Part shown: positions 1 to 10,064 of the stretch, in pieces
How the letters are laid out: every line of letters starts with the position of its first letter
Position numbering within the stretch: the first letter of the stretch is position 1
Origin: Diphasiastrum complanatum
Taxonomy: Eukaryota; Streptophyta; Lycopodiopsida; Lycopodiales; Lycopodiaceae
NCBI GenBank assembly: GCA_029204225.1
Contig: CM055115.1
Coordinates: forward strand, 8,601,466-8,665,465
Length of the DNA stretch: 64,000 bases
Direction of reading: 5' to 3'
Notes under the pieces: model-generated
What the model saw: only the letters and a program-made list of their open reading frames with translations
Databases searched by the model: none
What the model was told of the DNA's origin: nothing
Program-made: the position numbers and the translations under genes

Positions 1-122
1 TGGGAAAATACTTCCATGGATTTTTTGCTCGGACTTCCCAAGTTAGGGAAGGGTCACGATGCTATTTGGGTAGTAGTTGACAAGCTAACAAAAATGGTGC
101 AGTTGATTCCAACAAAAACTTT
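1..122 (+). pseudogene. Ty3/gypsy chromovirus integrase core fragment
   Basis: The frame opening at the first base reads WENTSMDFLLGLPK and then DAIWVVVDKLTKM, which is the start of the catalytic core of a Ty3/gypsy integrase; the Asp of SMDF is the first acid of the D,D-E triad. It is nearly the same as the better preserved copy at about 30080-30197. The frame ends near base 120, where the DNA switches to sequence found downstream of the BPS1-like genes, so this is a recombination remnant about 40 codons long and not a functional gene. Confidence 0.75.
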
Positions 123-125
123 GTT

Positions 126-512
126 GTAAAACTTTGTGCCTATTCAGATATGTTCTAAGCAAAATGCTGACGCCATGGTAATACTACAAAGGAGCCATAG
201 TAAAGGCCACGAGCAATTGAGACAAAGTAATCACAATTACTATTTTCTCTACCAAGTAAATTGTAGACCTCAATTATCTTGCCTTTCAAGAATATAAACA
301 ACGATAAAAGATGTTCTATTTTTGTCAGTTAATTTGATGCCATGTTACTCCTCAATATCCAGCTAGTAAATAATCTTGCGATAGTCATTCTAGAGGTGCA
401 ACTAGCGAAGAATCACTCAACAAAATTTCCTTACTGCATAAATGAGTTTTGTCCTACCCGCGACTATGTCATCAAAAAGATCACGTACAGTGCACACTAA
501 ACTTTCCAAACC
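126..512 (-). pseudogene. BPS1-like gene 3' end and downstream flank (fragment 1)
   Basis: Bases 417-512 on the minus strand encode the last 30 or so residues of the BPS1-like protein (CTVRDLFDDIVAGR, then AVRKFC and stop). Bases 126-416 match the DNA downstream of the complete copies at 35764-36704 and 55160-56079. Everything upstream of the last coding segment is missing: at 513 the sequence changes to a retrotransposon-linked repeat. A second fragment with the same gene-side edge lies at 32017-32403, so the truncated form was itself duplicated. It cannot make a protein on its own. Confidence 0.75.
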
Positions 513-1211
513 TTCAAAGTATTCACTATATTTATCTTCATGTTTTGTGTATATCATCCGTAGTAATGGATAATAGAAATCCACTAGTAGTTCTATTCAA
601 CTTTTCTATGAGTATTTTTGGACATTCAACATCTTATCATTGGATGTTACAAGAAACCTTAAGTAATGATCTATTTTGAAGGTTTGGCTGCAATTATTTT
701 CAAAGGCCGGATCCTTTTGTCTCAAATATTCTAAAGCGATATCATGTGAAGTCTTCCATTTATTACCTTATTGGAGATGTCTCCTTTTAATTCCTGAATT
801 CGATATATGGGGCACATCAAATTGAATAGGCAGTATGAGATACATCCCATATACTAAAGATAAGGGTGTTATCTTTGTTGTTATCTTTTTGTTTTTGATA
901 TACCAAAAGAACCGCTAGTATTTCTGTGTCCCATGTGGATTTAGAACAGCTTAATGAATAGGGATGGAGAGGAAAGAATCCAACAGTTCTTGTCCGCTTA
1001 ACACTAGGTTGTCGCGTTATGGGAACCCAAGTTTGATCTCCTTTTGAAAATCACCCAGTTTGCTTTTCGGGTTGTGTAGTTCTATCAACCCTTGGCATAG
1101 TTCCCCTGATGGTGGTGTGTTCCTTCATTCGAGCAGCTCACAACTAGCATTTCGGCTTCCTCCTAAAGTTTGTTACATTTATCATCTCTATCAGGGAGCT
1201 AAACCTCCATA
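513..1211 (-). pseudogene. Gypsy integrase C-terminal / coiled-coil repeat segment, copy 1
   Basis: This segment recurs at 7905-8603 and 10065-10840 and in part at 2500-2713 and 32404-32660. Read on the minus strand, the 780-930 part has the TTKKTPLSLVYG and ILPIQFDVP type motif seen at the C-terminal side of plant Ty3/gypsy integrases (usual form LVYGxEAVLPIE). The 1070-1210 part encodes a charged heptad-like stretch (LHDRDDKCNKLQEEAEML in the better copy) expected to form a coiled coil. Several stops and frame changes are present. Its right edge is fused to a copia gag at about 1212-1270. Confidence 0.55.
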
Positions 1212-1795
1212 TCAGATAACTGCTACTACTGTCGTTTCAAATCTACCATGGAGTGCCGCAGTCTCTTCCTGCAACAACATTGTCATGACTCTTGCATGAG
1301 TCAGTTTAGGGTGTGTCGTGATAATCATCACCCAGCTGTCGCATGAGCTTGGCAAGCTTGAAAGTAGTGTCATTACTGCATTTTGATCATCTATGACATA
1401 TCCGACAGTGGCCATTTGCTTCAGCAGGTTCTTGAACTGGTTGATGCGACTCTGTAGGGAATCTTCGTTGGTCATCTTGAGCGAGAAAATATTCTTCCTG
1501 AGATGCAGCTTGGAAGCTATGTCACACACATCGTACAGAGTGCTCAAGATGTCCCAACCTTCCTTGGAGGTCTGAGCTCTAGACACATGGCTGATTTGAG
1601 TGTCTGATATATTGAGGATGATCAGCGCAAAGGCTTTGCCATCTTTAAGCTTCCATCAGGAAATTGCAGCATCGTCAGCTTCAGGTCTTACCTCTGCACC
1701 TATAACAACGTCATACAATTTGTTAGCCATTAGCATAGTTCTCATCTTAAATTTATATAGATGGTAACTAGCTCCATCATGCTTGTCCATTATAG
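1212..1795 (-). pseudogene. Ty1/copia gag fragment (family copia-A), copy 1
   Basis: The minus strand encodes a copia Gag of the UBN2/Retrotran_gag_2 type. The N-terminal part (about 1795-1590) has KFKMRTMLMANKLYDVV and a WKLKDGKAFALIILNISD block, with an in-frame TGA just before the WKL. The central part (1586-1270) reads WDILSTLYDVCDIASKLHLRKN, then LPSSCDSWVMIITTHPKLTHARVMTMLLQEE. The last codons (TAALHGRF) come from the fused coiled-coil segment, not from copia. Gag would form the virus-like particle; this copy is broken. A deletion near 1798-1803, compared with the copy at 9201, removed the LTR that should precede it. Confidence 0.8.
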
Positions 1796-1803
1796 GACTG
1801 CTT

Positions 1804-2499
1804 TTGACAAGGATCGGAATAACATATGGACTCTAGGTCAAAATGAAGTTTGACCACGCATCGATTTGATCTTCTACCTGGTATCGGAATACACTTATTC
1901 TATTCTAAGCTCAACCGTTTTAAAACAACAAATAAACTATCACAAAAAATAACTATTTTGCATTATGTAGATCGAAATAGGAGGCAACTAGATCATGCCT
2001 TGTTATCACATGTCTTCATCCTCAGATTGAGCAGGTCTTCCAAATGTACATGAATTGTTGTAATGTGCTCCTTCCAAAAATCTATTGAAGTTTTCATATG
2101 AAAATTTGGGCCTACACAAATGGATACAACATCGTTGTTGTAATCTATACAAAAATTCGCACTCGATGTTGATAAAAAAATTCCCAACATGGATCATTAA
2201 TTGTTTTTTTGGGGTACATCTTTGGTTGTCGATGTCCCAGCTGCTTTAGTTTGTATGTGAACAAAGTTATAACATGAATTGCATCAGAAGAATCACTTGA
2301 TGCAGCATAACTTTTCTTCTTGAGCATATGTATAGAGGGTACATCTTTTTCGTAAGTGACCAGCAGTTGAGTCTTCCATATAAGAACTGACATTATATAA
2401 GATTTTGGCTGTAAATTTAACCAAATCATCTCTTTTATAAGTGATCCAAATCGTATGTGTCAAATGATTCTCACGACTATGAATACATTCTTTCATACC
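1804..2499. repeat. Composite retrotransposon-linked repeat (LTR-distal segment), copy 1
   Basis: About 0.7 kb recurring at 7226-7904, 9381-10064, 27236-27620, 46940-47160 and 50480-51100, always next to the copia-A LTR/gag block. It includes the conserved CATATGGACTCTAGGTC, a TGGTATCGGAAT string resembling a decayed Met-tRNA primer site, and short open frames on both strands that I do not recognise as any domain. No gene is called. Confidence 0.6.
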
Positions 2500-2713
2500 T
2501 TCAACATATTCACTATATTTATCTTCCCATTTTATGTATATCATCCATAGTAATGGATAATAGAAATCAACTAGCAGCTGTATTCAACTTTTCTATGAGT
2601 ATTTTTGGACATTCAACTTCTTATCATTGGATGTTACAATAAACCTTAAGTAATGATCTGTTTTGAAGGTTTGGCTACAGTTATTTTCAAAGGCCGGATC
2701 CTTTTGTCTCAAA
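2500..2713. repeat. Start of next gypsy/coiled-coil repeat unit, cut by a copia LTR
   Basis: This matches 513-720 and 7905-8110, and shows that the unit 513-2499 is followed by the beginning of another unit. The match stops at TTTTGTCTCAAA, where the LTR at 2714 begins. TCAAA just before the LTR would be the target duplication; its partner is not visible because the 3' end of the inserted element is missing. Confidence 0.55.
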
Positions 2714-2972
2714 TGTTTGTAGATTAAACTGTTTGATGTCACTAATAGCACTGCTTGATCTATCATTCTGATAAACGTATTCCAACTGCTTTCGCGAAGC
2801 TATATCTGATAAACAAGATAATTTGTGCATGGCTATTGAATCAACTATTTAGATCCAACGACTTGAAAGTTGTGATCCTGATTTGTCTGAATCTGATAGA
2901 CATAGTTGCATGTACTAAGGATTCCCCATTCGCTTTTCTATGTCGCGATGAGAATAGCACCAAATCCCAACA
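2714..2972 (+). mobile_element. Ty1/copia 5' LTR (family copia-C)
   Basis: The block starts with TGTTTGTAG exactly where the interrupted repeat ends, finishes with CCCAACA, and is directly followed by a primer binding site, so it has the TG...CA ends and placement of a 259-bp LTR. The copia gag starts 140 bp downstream. The matching 3' LTR was not found; the element is cut off at 4087. Confidence 0.65.
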
Positions 2973-2984
2973 TGGTATTAGAGC
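2973..2984 (+). other. Primer binding site, initiator-Met tRNA type
   Basis: TGGTATTAGAGC differs by one base (C to T) from TGGTATCAGAGC, the complement of the 3' end of plant initiator Met tRNA used to prime reverse transcription. It abuts the CA end of the LTR with no spacer. Confidence 0.7.
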
Positions 2985-3112
2985 ATACTACTATGACGTA
3001 TCTTGAACTGACATTATTAGAACAAGCATTCTGATATAGTGTAGACAATAGCTATAATTGTTTTTAGTCACATTAATCTACTATTTGCATAACACTCACC
3101 CTAGAATTCCAG

Positions 3113-4087
3113 ATGGATTCGGAACCACAGTCTGCTCTAATGGTAGAGAAACTCGATGGTTCGAATTACCAGATATGGAACTTCAAGACGAAAGTGGTAT
3201 TGATGGCCAAAGAACTTTGGAAAATAGTCGTTGGAACCAAACTAATTCTCAGTGTCGATGAGCAAGCCATTTCCAAGTGGAAGCTCAGTTTGCCATCCTC
3301 TTATGAAAATTGGGTGATGATGATAACCACACACTCAAATATAACCTTGTCCAGAGTCTTAATCTGCTACTGCAAGAGGAAACAAGAAGGAATAGAACAT
3401 CCTCATCCTCCACAAACGACTCACAGGCATTATTCTCAAAGAAGAACACCAGGAAGCAATAGAAGAAGAAAGCTGCCTGACAAACCGACAACAATCAAAA
3501 GCGAACACATAAGACCCAAAATCAGCCACATGTTCAAAACAAGAAGAGGCTCTTCTATAGATACTGCAAGAGGGCAAACCACAAAGTCCAAAACTGTCGA
3601 ATCTTGAAGTTCAACAATGACAAGAGGAAGTAGCCGGACTAGCAAGCCCATGCAGCGAACATGAAATAGAAGAACCAAGAAGATGATGATGAGCATAAAG
3701 TCTTCATGGTGAACCATCACCATGTCAAACAATCGGAGGAATGGTTCCTCAATTTTGGAGCAATACAACACATGACAAGCCATCAAGAATGGTTCATCGA
3801 TTATTCGGCCTATAGCACCAAAAGATTCGTCTCACCATGGAGATAACAACTCCCACATTATTGAAGGTGAAGGTACTGTTAGGATGAATTTTTAGAATGA
3901 AATGTCAAAACTTGTACCAAATGTATTGTATGTCCCGAACCTAACAACAAATCTATTTTCTGTCAGTCGAATCAGAGATTTAGGACATAGGGTAGAGTTT
4001 CAGATGGATTCCTATCAGATTCTTGATAATAGCAAGAGAGTTCTTGCAATCGACAAGAGACAAGGATATCTCTATAGGTTTACCTAA
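3113..4087 (+). pseudogene. Ty1/copia Gag-protease-pre-integrase remnant (copia-C)
   Basis: Gag begins at the ATG at 3113 (MDSEPQSALMVEKLDGSNYQ) and runs to 3607. It lacks about 110 central residues: the WKL block is joined straight to LPSSYENWVMMITTH. Past the stop, further broken frames keep a zinc-knuckle remnant and a protease remnant near 3741 (WFLNFGAIQHM) in which the catalytic Asp of the usual DSGA is Asn. The frame 3902-4087 is a pre-integrase segment (VPNVLYVPNLTTNLFSVSRI ... DKRQGYLYR). The element then stops abruptly at repeated DNA from upstream of the BPS1-like genes. No functional product is expected. Confidence 0.8.
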
Positions 4088-4360
4088 GAGGGCTAAAACT
4101 TCGGACCAAAAAACACTTTGGATACCAACCCAACAAAGTGATCCAAGGGAGTTGCCTGGAATATGACTAGTTAATAGAATGTCATGGTTAACCTCGGTAC
4201 TCGCTATTTATTTAGATAGGTCGGACTATGCATCGCATTTTCAAGTTGCACCGCATGCCAAAGTGCTATTTGTCTTTCAAAGAAAAGCAAATATGTCAAC
4301 AAGGTGAGGATGAGGATCTTCAGCTAGAGCCTACACTACATCATGGGTGACCAGGAGGAG
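4088..4360. repeat. Copy of the BPS1-like gene upstream flank
   Basis: Closely matches 37157-37440 (same strand) and 54390-54660 (opposite strand), where it lies upstream of each BPS1-like gene. Here no gene follows. It ends at AGGAGGAG, where repeat D begins. Confidence 0.7.
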
Positions 4361-5110
4361 CTGCACACAGATGGCTTCTAGAGGCCTTAACAAGCAGAGC
4401 TCTTTCAAACAATCAGGCCCTCAGGGCTCTATGCCTGTGTGTTTTTTTTTCTTAAGGGTAAACAAGATAGGAAAATATCCAATGATTTTGACAGGCACAA
4501 AAATGGCCTCAAGCAGAACTAGAGATATGTACTCTGCTTTTTGACAGGCCCACGGGGTATTGGATCCTGAAACAGATCAATAACTTCTCAAAAAACTAGC
4601 AATGAACAGGCTCTGTTCATTGGGCATCCCTCAAAACTACTGACAAAGCTTTGAAAGCCTTAGTGCAATAAACAAGGCAATGACTGCCTTCTTGGATAAC
4701 AAACAATCTTTAAATAAATCACAAAACCTTGTGAATGTAACAATAAAGCTTTCCACAATTGCAAGCTTTGCAGACACAAGATTAATAACAACAATCTACA
4801 GGATTAATCCCAGTGCAATCTACACCCTTCCAAGATCTGCAACCAAATGTTAGAGATGGCAGAAAAAACAATTCACAAATCCACAAATAGTGGTAACACA
4901 ATGCTAAAGGCTGAAAAACAGATCAATAGCAATGAAAATGAACAGAATTTAGAGTAAAGATCCAACAAAGAAATTAGAGTGGAAGGCACCAAGCAGATCA
5001 GCCTCTTCTCCTTTCCTCCTCCTTGTCTCGTGGATTGAGCACAAATAGGAAGTGGAAGAGATGGGAGGCACCAAGCACAACAACTTCTACTCCTTCCTTT
5101 TATTTCCAAG

Positions 5111-5146
<36 letters not shown>

Positions 5147-5396
5147 AGAAGATGACAATGAACAATGGTATGCTGTCCCACACACCTCCCTATACGTAGG
5201 GGCTCAATGGGCTGGAGGTGCACCCCTTCAAGAAATGGGGCACCTCCTTATGACTTTTCAAAAACTGACTCTAAAAATAGGGCACTGGCCCAAATTCGGT
5301 TTTTAGCACCTAGCTTGGCCTCAACTTGCAATTTCAAAGTCAAGTTGGGTCCTATTTATGATTTCAGTTTTTATGGGCTCACGGTCAAGTTTTTAA
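4361..5396. repeat. Dispersed repeat D, copy 1
   Basis: About 1.04 kb beginning CTGCACACAG, matching 43993-44998 along its full length with small indels. It contains a TC-dinucleotide run (5113-5144) and no convincing reading frame. The two copies have different flanks, so this is a dispersed element or duplicated segment. I found no TG...CA ends, terminal inverted repeats or poly-A tail to classify it. Confidence 0.7.
5113..5144. repeat. (TC)n microsatellite
   Basis: Pure TC dinucleotide run inside repeat D; the same place in copy 2 has a shorter run (about 44731-44746), as expected for replication slippage. Confidence 0.95.
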
Positions 5397-5665
5397 TTGG
5401 TATTGGAAGGCGTATAGGACTCGAAATAGCCAAAATGGCTAGTCATGTTCTGTGTAGCTCCGGAGTTCAGAAACCAGGAGCTGTCGTTGGATGTTCTTTG
5501 ATGGCTAGTCATTAAGGCATCATTATCCGATTCTTGAACCGACTGTGGTGCTTTTGTACTTGCATTGGCCACTTGTTTTGACTGCCCCTTGTTGTTGTTC
5601 TTTTCTTGCAGTATGCGGCAATCTTGGATCTTGTGGTTGGTTCATCGGAATGTCTGCAGAATAGA
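5397..5665 (-). pseudogene. copia-A protease-region fragment
   Basis: The minus strand carries the copia-A protease neighbourhood: a block equivalent to SWFLNSGATQ and the HIGYFESYTPSN segment, with the upstream basic NQPQDPRLSHT linker. The residue at the aspartyl-protease position is Asn, as in the other copies of this family. The block is bounded by repeat D on the left and by LTR/pol 3' sequence on the right, so it is a stand-alone fragment. Confidence 0.65.
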
Positions 5666-5925
5666 CTGACTCACGAACTTCACTTCATTCCATTTCAAAC
5701 AAGTATGCGAGAGCAAATGCTCTTTATATAGCCTCGTAGATGTTCTAAATATGAAATAACCGTCTTAAGTTCCATAACCACTTCTTGGCATTGGACCTTC
5801 AATAATCGCAAGCCTGAATCCATTGGTGAGTGAGCTAGTTTACAATTGATCAGATTGTTTGTGATAAGGGTATAATCAAGATACCGTTGCTGCGTGATAA
5901 AGATCAGCCTTCTCGCTCTGTCTCA
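5666..5925 (-). mobile_element. copia-A LTR plus 3' pol end fragment
   Basis: Homologous to 37855-38110 and to the reverse of 53760-54000. On the minus strand it reads the end of pol (NLINCKLAHSPMDSGLRLSK type sequence) followed by the LTR start TGCCAAGAAGTGGTTATGG and a TATA-like CTATATAAAGAGCATTTG. The rest of the element is not present on this side. Confidence 0.65.
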
Positions 5926-7060
5926 ACGAATTTGTAGATAGATTCGGTACATGCAGTACATTTCAAAGTAGCTTAGATTGAGCGTTTGCAAAGCTCAATC
6001 TTACTGTACCTTCACCTTTAATAGCATGTGTGCTATTGTTGCCCATGTGAACATTTCATTTGGTATTGGAAGGCGTATAGGACTTGAAATAGCCAATATG
6101 GCTACTCATGTGTTGTGTGGCTCCAGAGTTCAGAAACCAGGAGCTGTAGTTGGATGTTTTCTGATGGCTAGTCATTAAGGCATCATGATCCGATTCTTGA
6201 ATCGACTGTGGTGCTTTTGTACCTGTGCCACTTGTTTCGACTGCCCCTTGCTGTTGTTCTTTTCCTCCAGTATGCGACAATCTTGGATCTTGTGGTTGGT
6301 TCACCAGAATATGTGTAGAATAGCTAATTCTTTGTCGGCTAGTTTGACTTCTCTTGACACTGTGTTGGTTCATGATTTAGCCTTGGTTGCTTTGGGCCTT
6401 TATTCTTTTGCTTAGTTGAGCCTTTGTTGGTGTATAAGACATGAGTGTCGACACTTGAGGAACTAGAGACTTTGTTCCTTCTGCTCTCTTCCTAAAACAA
6501 CATTGTCATGACTCTTGAACGAGTCAATTCAGGGTGTGTCAAGATGATCATCACCCAGCTATCGTATGAGCTTGGCAAGTTTGAAATCAGTGTCATTACT
6601 ACATCTTGATCATCTATCACAGATCCAAAAGTGGCCATTTGCTTTAGCAGGTTCGTGAACCGGTTGATGTGATTCTGTAGGGAATCTTCGTTGGTCATCT
6701 TGAGAGAGAAAATGTTCTTTCTTAGATGTAGCTTGGAAGCTACGTCGCGCACATCGTACAGAGTGCTCAAGATGTCCTAGACTTCCTTGGAGATCTGAGC
6801 TTCATACACATGGCTGATTTGAGTGTTTGATATATCGAGGATGATCAGCACAAAGGCTTTGCCATCCTTCAGCTTCCATCGAGAGATTGCACCATCATCA
6901 GCTTCATTTCTTACCTCTGCACCTATAACAACGTCATACAATTCTTTAGCCATTAGTACAGTTCTCATCGTAAATTTCTACAGATGGTAATTGGCTCCAT
7001 CAAGCTTGTCCATGATAGGACTGGCTTTCCCTTGGAAATCCAGGTGGATATTAGTCTAAG
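5926..7060 (-). pseudogene. copia-A gag-protease remnant, copy 2
   Basis: On the minus strand, gag runs from about 7026 down to 6490: the KFTMRTVLMAKELYDVVIGAEV type N-terminus, WKLKDGKAFVLIILDISN, then STLYDVRDVASKLHLRKN and LPSSYDSWVMIILTHPELTRSRVMTM. Protease follows (6373-6056) with the linker NQPQDPRLSHT and WFLNSGATQHM, where canonical copia has DSGA; Asn replaces the catalytic Asp. Further down (6050-5930) is the GEGTVRLSFAN pre-integrase segment. Stops at several places break the polyprotein. Gag would build the particle and the protease would process it; neither can be made whole here. Confidence 0.8.
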
Positions 7061-7088
7061 CGATAGTAATAACTATCAGTGAATTGAG

Positions 7089-7225
7089 AATGAAAATAGA
7101 ATAACTCACTAACTTCATTTCATTCCATTTCAAAGAGATATGCGAGAACAAATGCTCTTCATATAGCCTAGTAGTTGTTCTAAATATGAAATAGTCGTCT
7201 TAAGTTCCATAACCACTTTTGAAAT
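7089..7225 (-). mobile_element. copia-A LTR, copy upstream of gag copy 2
   Basis: About 135 bp preceding gag on the minus strand. It has AAGTGGTTATGGAAC near its start, CTATATGAAGAGCATTTG at the TATA position and GTCTATTTTCA at the end. The same block is found at 9225-9380, 27100-27235, 46800-46940, 50340-50480 and beside both BPS1-like genes. The boundaries are inferred from where copies diverge; no clear Met-tRNA primer site follows. Confidence 0.55.
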
Positions 7226-7904
7226 AACATATGGACTCTGGGTCGAAATGAAAATCGACCATGGATCGATTTGATCTTCGACTTGGTATCGGAATACACT
7301 TAATCTATTCTAAGCTCATTCTTTTTAAAACAACAAACAAACTATCATAAGAAACAATTATTTTGCATTATGTAGATCGAAATAAGAGGCAACTAGATCA
7401 TGCCATGTTATCACATGTCCTCATCCTCAGATTAAGCAAGTCCTCCAAATGTAGATGAATTGTTGTAATGTGCTCCTTCCAAAAATCTACTAAAGTTTGA
7501 ATATGAAAATTTGGGACTGCGCAAATGGATACAACATCGTTGTTGTAATCTATACAAAAATTTGCACTCGACGTTGAAAAAGAAATGACCAGTCTCTATT
7601 GTTGCATCGATCATTAATTGTTTTTATGGGGTACATCTTTGCTTGTCAATGTCCCAGCTGCTTCGTTTGTATGTGAACAAAGTTATAACATGAATTACAT
7701 CAGAAAATTCACTTGATGCAGCAAAAGTTTTCTTCTTGAGGGTACATCGTTTTTGTAAGTGACCAGTACTCGAGTCTTCCATATAACAGTTGCACATTAT
7801 ATAAGGTTTTGGCTATAAATTTAAGCACATCATCTCTTTTATAAGCGATCCAAATCGTATGTGTCAAATGATTCTCACGACTACGAATATATTCTTTCAA
7901 ACCT
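7226..7904. repeat. Composite retrotransposon-linked repeat, copy 2
   Basis: Same family as 1804-2499: CATATGGACTC block, TGGTATCGGAAT string and the short frames on both strands. No recognised domain. Confidence 0.6.
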
Positions 7905-8603
7905 TCAAAGTATTCACTCTATTTATCTTCCTATTTTATGTATATCTTCCATAGTAATGGATAATAGAAATCAACTAGCAGCTCTATTCAACTTTTCTAT
8001 GAGTATTTTTGGACATTCAACATCTTATCATTGGATGTTACAATAAACCTTAAGTAATGATCTATTTTGAAGGTTTGGCTGCAATTATTCAAAAAAGCCG
8101 GATCCTTGTGTCTCAAATATTCTAAAGCGATATCATGTGAAGTCTTTCATTTATTACCTTATTGGAGATGTCTCCTTTGAATTCCTGAATTCGATATATG
8201 GGCACGTCAAATTGAATAGGCAAGATGAGATACATCCCATATACTAAAGATAACGGTGTTTTCTTGGTTGTTATCATTTCGTATTTTGATATACCGAAAT
8301 AACCGCTGGTATTTTTGTGTCCCATGTGAATTTAGAACAACTTAATGAATAGGGATGGAGAGGATAGAAATCCAACAGTTCTTGTCTGCTTAACACTAGG
8401 TTGCCGCGTTATGGGAACCCAAGTTTGATCTCCTGTTAAAAATCACCCAATTTGTTGTTGTGGTTGTGTAGTTCTATCATTCGTTGGCGTAGTCCCCCTG
8501 ATGGTGGTGTGTTCCTTGCTTCAAGCAGCTCACTACTAGCATTTCGGCTTCCTCCTGAAGTTTGTTACATTTATCATCTCTATCATGGAGCTGAACCTCC
8601 ATA
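7905..8603 (-). pseudogene. Gypsy integrase C-terminal / coiled-coil segment, copy 2
   Basis: The best preserved copy of the segment at 513. The minus-strand frame 8325-8122 reads MITTKKTPLSLVYGMYLILP then IQFDVPIYRIQEF, which fits the C-terminal region of a plant Ty3/gypsy integrase. Frames to its right (8450-8600, minus) carry the coiled-coil-like stretch. It is fused on the right to copia-A gag exactly as in copy 1. Confidence 0.6.
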
Positions 8604-9201
8604 TCAGATAACTGCTACTACTGTCATTTCAAATCTACCATGAAGTGCCGCAGTCTCTTCCTGCAACAACATTGTCATGACTCTTGAAAGAGTCAGTTTA
8701 GGGTGTGTCGTGATGATCATCACCCAGCTGTCGTATGAGCTTGGAAAGCTTGAAAGCAGTGTCATTACTGCATCTTGATCATCTACGACATATCCAACAG
8801 TGGCCATTTGCTTCAGTAGGTTCTTGAACTAGTTGATGTGACTCTGTAGAGAATCTCCATTGGTCATCTTGAGCGAGAAAATCTTCATCCTGAGATGCAG
8901 CTTGGAGGCTATGTTGCACAGATCGTACAGAGTGCTCAAGATGTCCCAGACTTCCTTGGAGGTCTGAGATTTAGACACAGGTGTCTGATATATTGAGGAT
9001 GATCAGTGCAAAGGCTTTTCCATCCTTCAGCTTCCATCGAGAAATTGCAGCATTGTCAGCTTCGGGTCTTACCTCTGCAGCTATAAACACGTTATACAAT
9101 TCGTTAGCCATTAGCATAGTTCTCATCTTAAATTTATATAGATGGTAATTGGCTCCATCAAGCTTGTCCATTATAGGACTGGCTTTCCCTTGGGAATCCA
9201 T
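8604..9201 (-). pseudogene. copia-A gag fragment, copy 3
   Basis: Starts on the minus strand at the ATG ending at 9201 (MDSQGKASPIMDKLDGANYH), which gives the natural Gag N-terminus of this family. It keeps WKLKDGKAFALIILNISD, then a frame loss around 8970, the HLRMKIFSLKMTNGDSLQ block in a broken frame, and FPSSYDSWVMIITTHPKLTL to the fused end MTVVAVI. The gag/coiled-coil junction is the same as in copy 1 at 1212, so the chimera existed before it was duplicated. Confidence 0.8.
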
Positions 9202-9224
9202 GTGGATATTAGTCTAAGTGATAG

Positions 9225-9380
9225 TAGTAACTATCAGTGACGTAAGAATGAAAATAGACTAACTCACTAACTTTACTTCATTCCATTTGAAAGAAATATG
9301 CGAGAACAAATGCTCTTTATATAGCCTCGTGTTCTAAATATGAAATAACCGTATTAAGTTCCATAACCGCTTTTGACAAG
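9225..9380 (-). mobile_element. copia-A LTR, copy upstream of gag copy 3
   Basis: The minus strand reads GCGGTTATGGAACTTAATAC, a TATA-like CTATATAAAGAGCATTTG and the LTR end near CTATTTTCA, followed by an untranslated leader with TGATAGTTACTACTATCA (a small hairpin) before the gag ATG. Confidence 0.55.
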
Positions 9381-10064
9381 GATCAGAATAACATATGGAC
9401 TCTAGGTCAAAATGAAGTTTGACCACGCATCGATTTGATCTTCTACCTGGTATCGGAATACACTTATTCTATTCTAAGCTCAACCTTTTTAAAACAACAA
9501 ATAAACTATCACAAAAAATAACTATTTTGCATTATGTAGATCGAAATAAGAGGCAACTAGATCATGCCTTGTTATCACATGTCTTCATCCTGAGATTGAG
9601 CAAGTCTTCCAAATGTACATGAATTGTTGTAATGTGCTCCTTCCAAAAATCTATTGAAGTTTTCATATGAAAATTTGGGCCTACACAAATGGATACAATA
9701 TCGTTGTAGTAATCTATACAAAAATTCGCACTCGATGTTGAAAAAAAATGACCAACATCAATCATTAATTGTTTTTTTGGGGTACATCTTTGCTTGTCGA
9801 TGTCCCAAGTGCTTCAGTTTGTATGTGAACAAAGTTATAACATGAATTGCATCAGAAGAATCAGTTGATGCAGCAGAACTTTTCTTATTGAGCATATGTA
9901 AAGAGGGTACATCTTTTTTGTAAGTGACCAACAGTCGAGTCTTCCATATAACAGCTGCACATTATATTAGGTTTTGGCTATAAATTTAACCAGATTATCT
10001 CTTTTATAAGTGATCCAAATTGTATGTGTCAAATGATTCTCACGACTACGAATATATTCTTTCA
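9381..10064. repeat. Composite retrotransposon-linked repeat, copy 3
   Basis: Close copy of 1804-2499, including the leading GGACTCTAGGTCAAAATGAA block shared only with copy 1. No gene recognised. Confidence 0.6.

Noticed and set aside
3285-3786. Minus-strand frames up to 116 residues opposite the copia-C gag
   Set aside because: Shadow frames of the real plus-strand gag.
7280-7295. TTGGTATCGGAATAC and relatives as primer binding sites of the composite repeat
   Set aside because: They match Met-tRNA for only 7-10 bases, no CA-ending LTR precedes them, and the gag beside them reads the other way.
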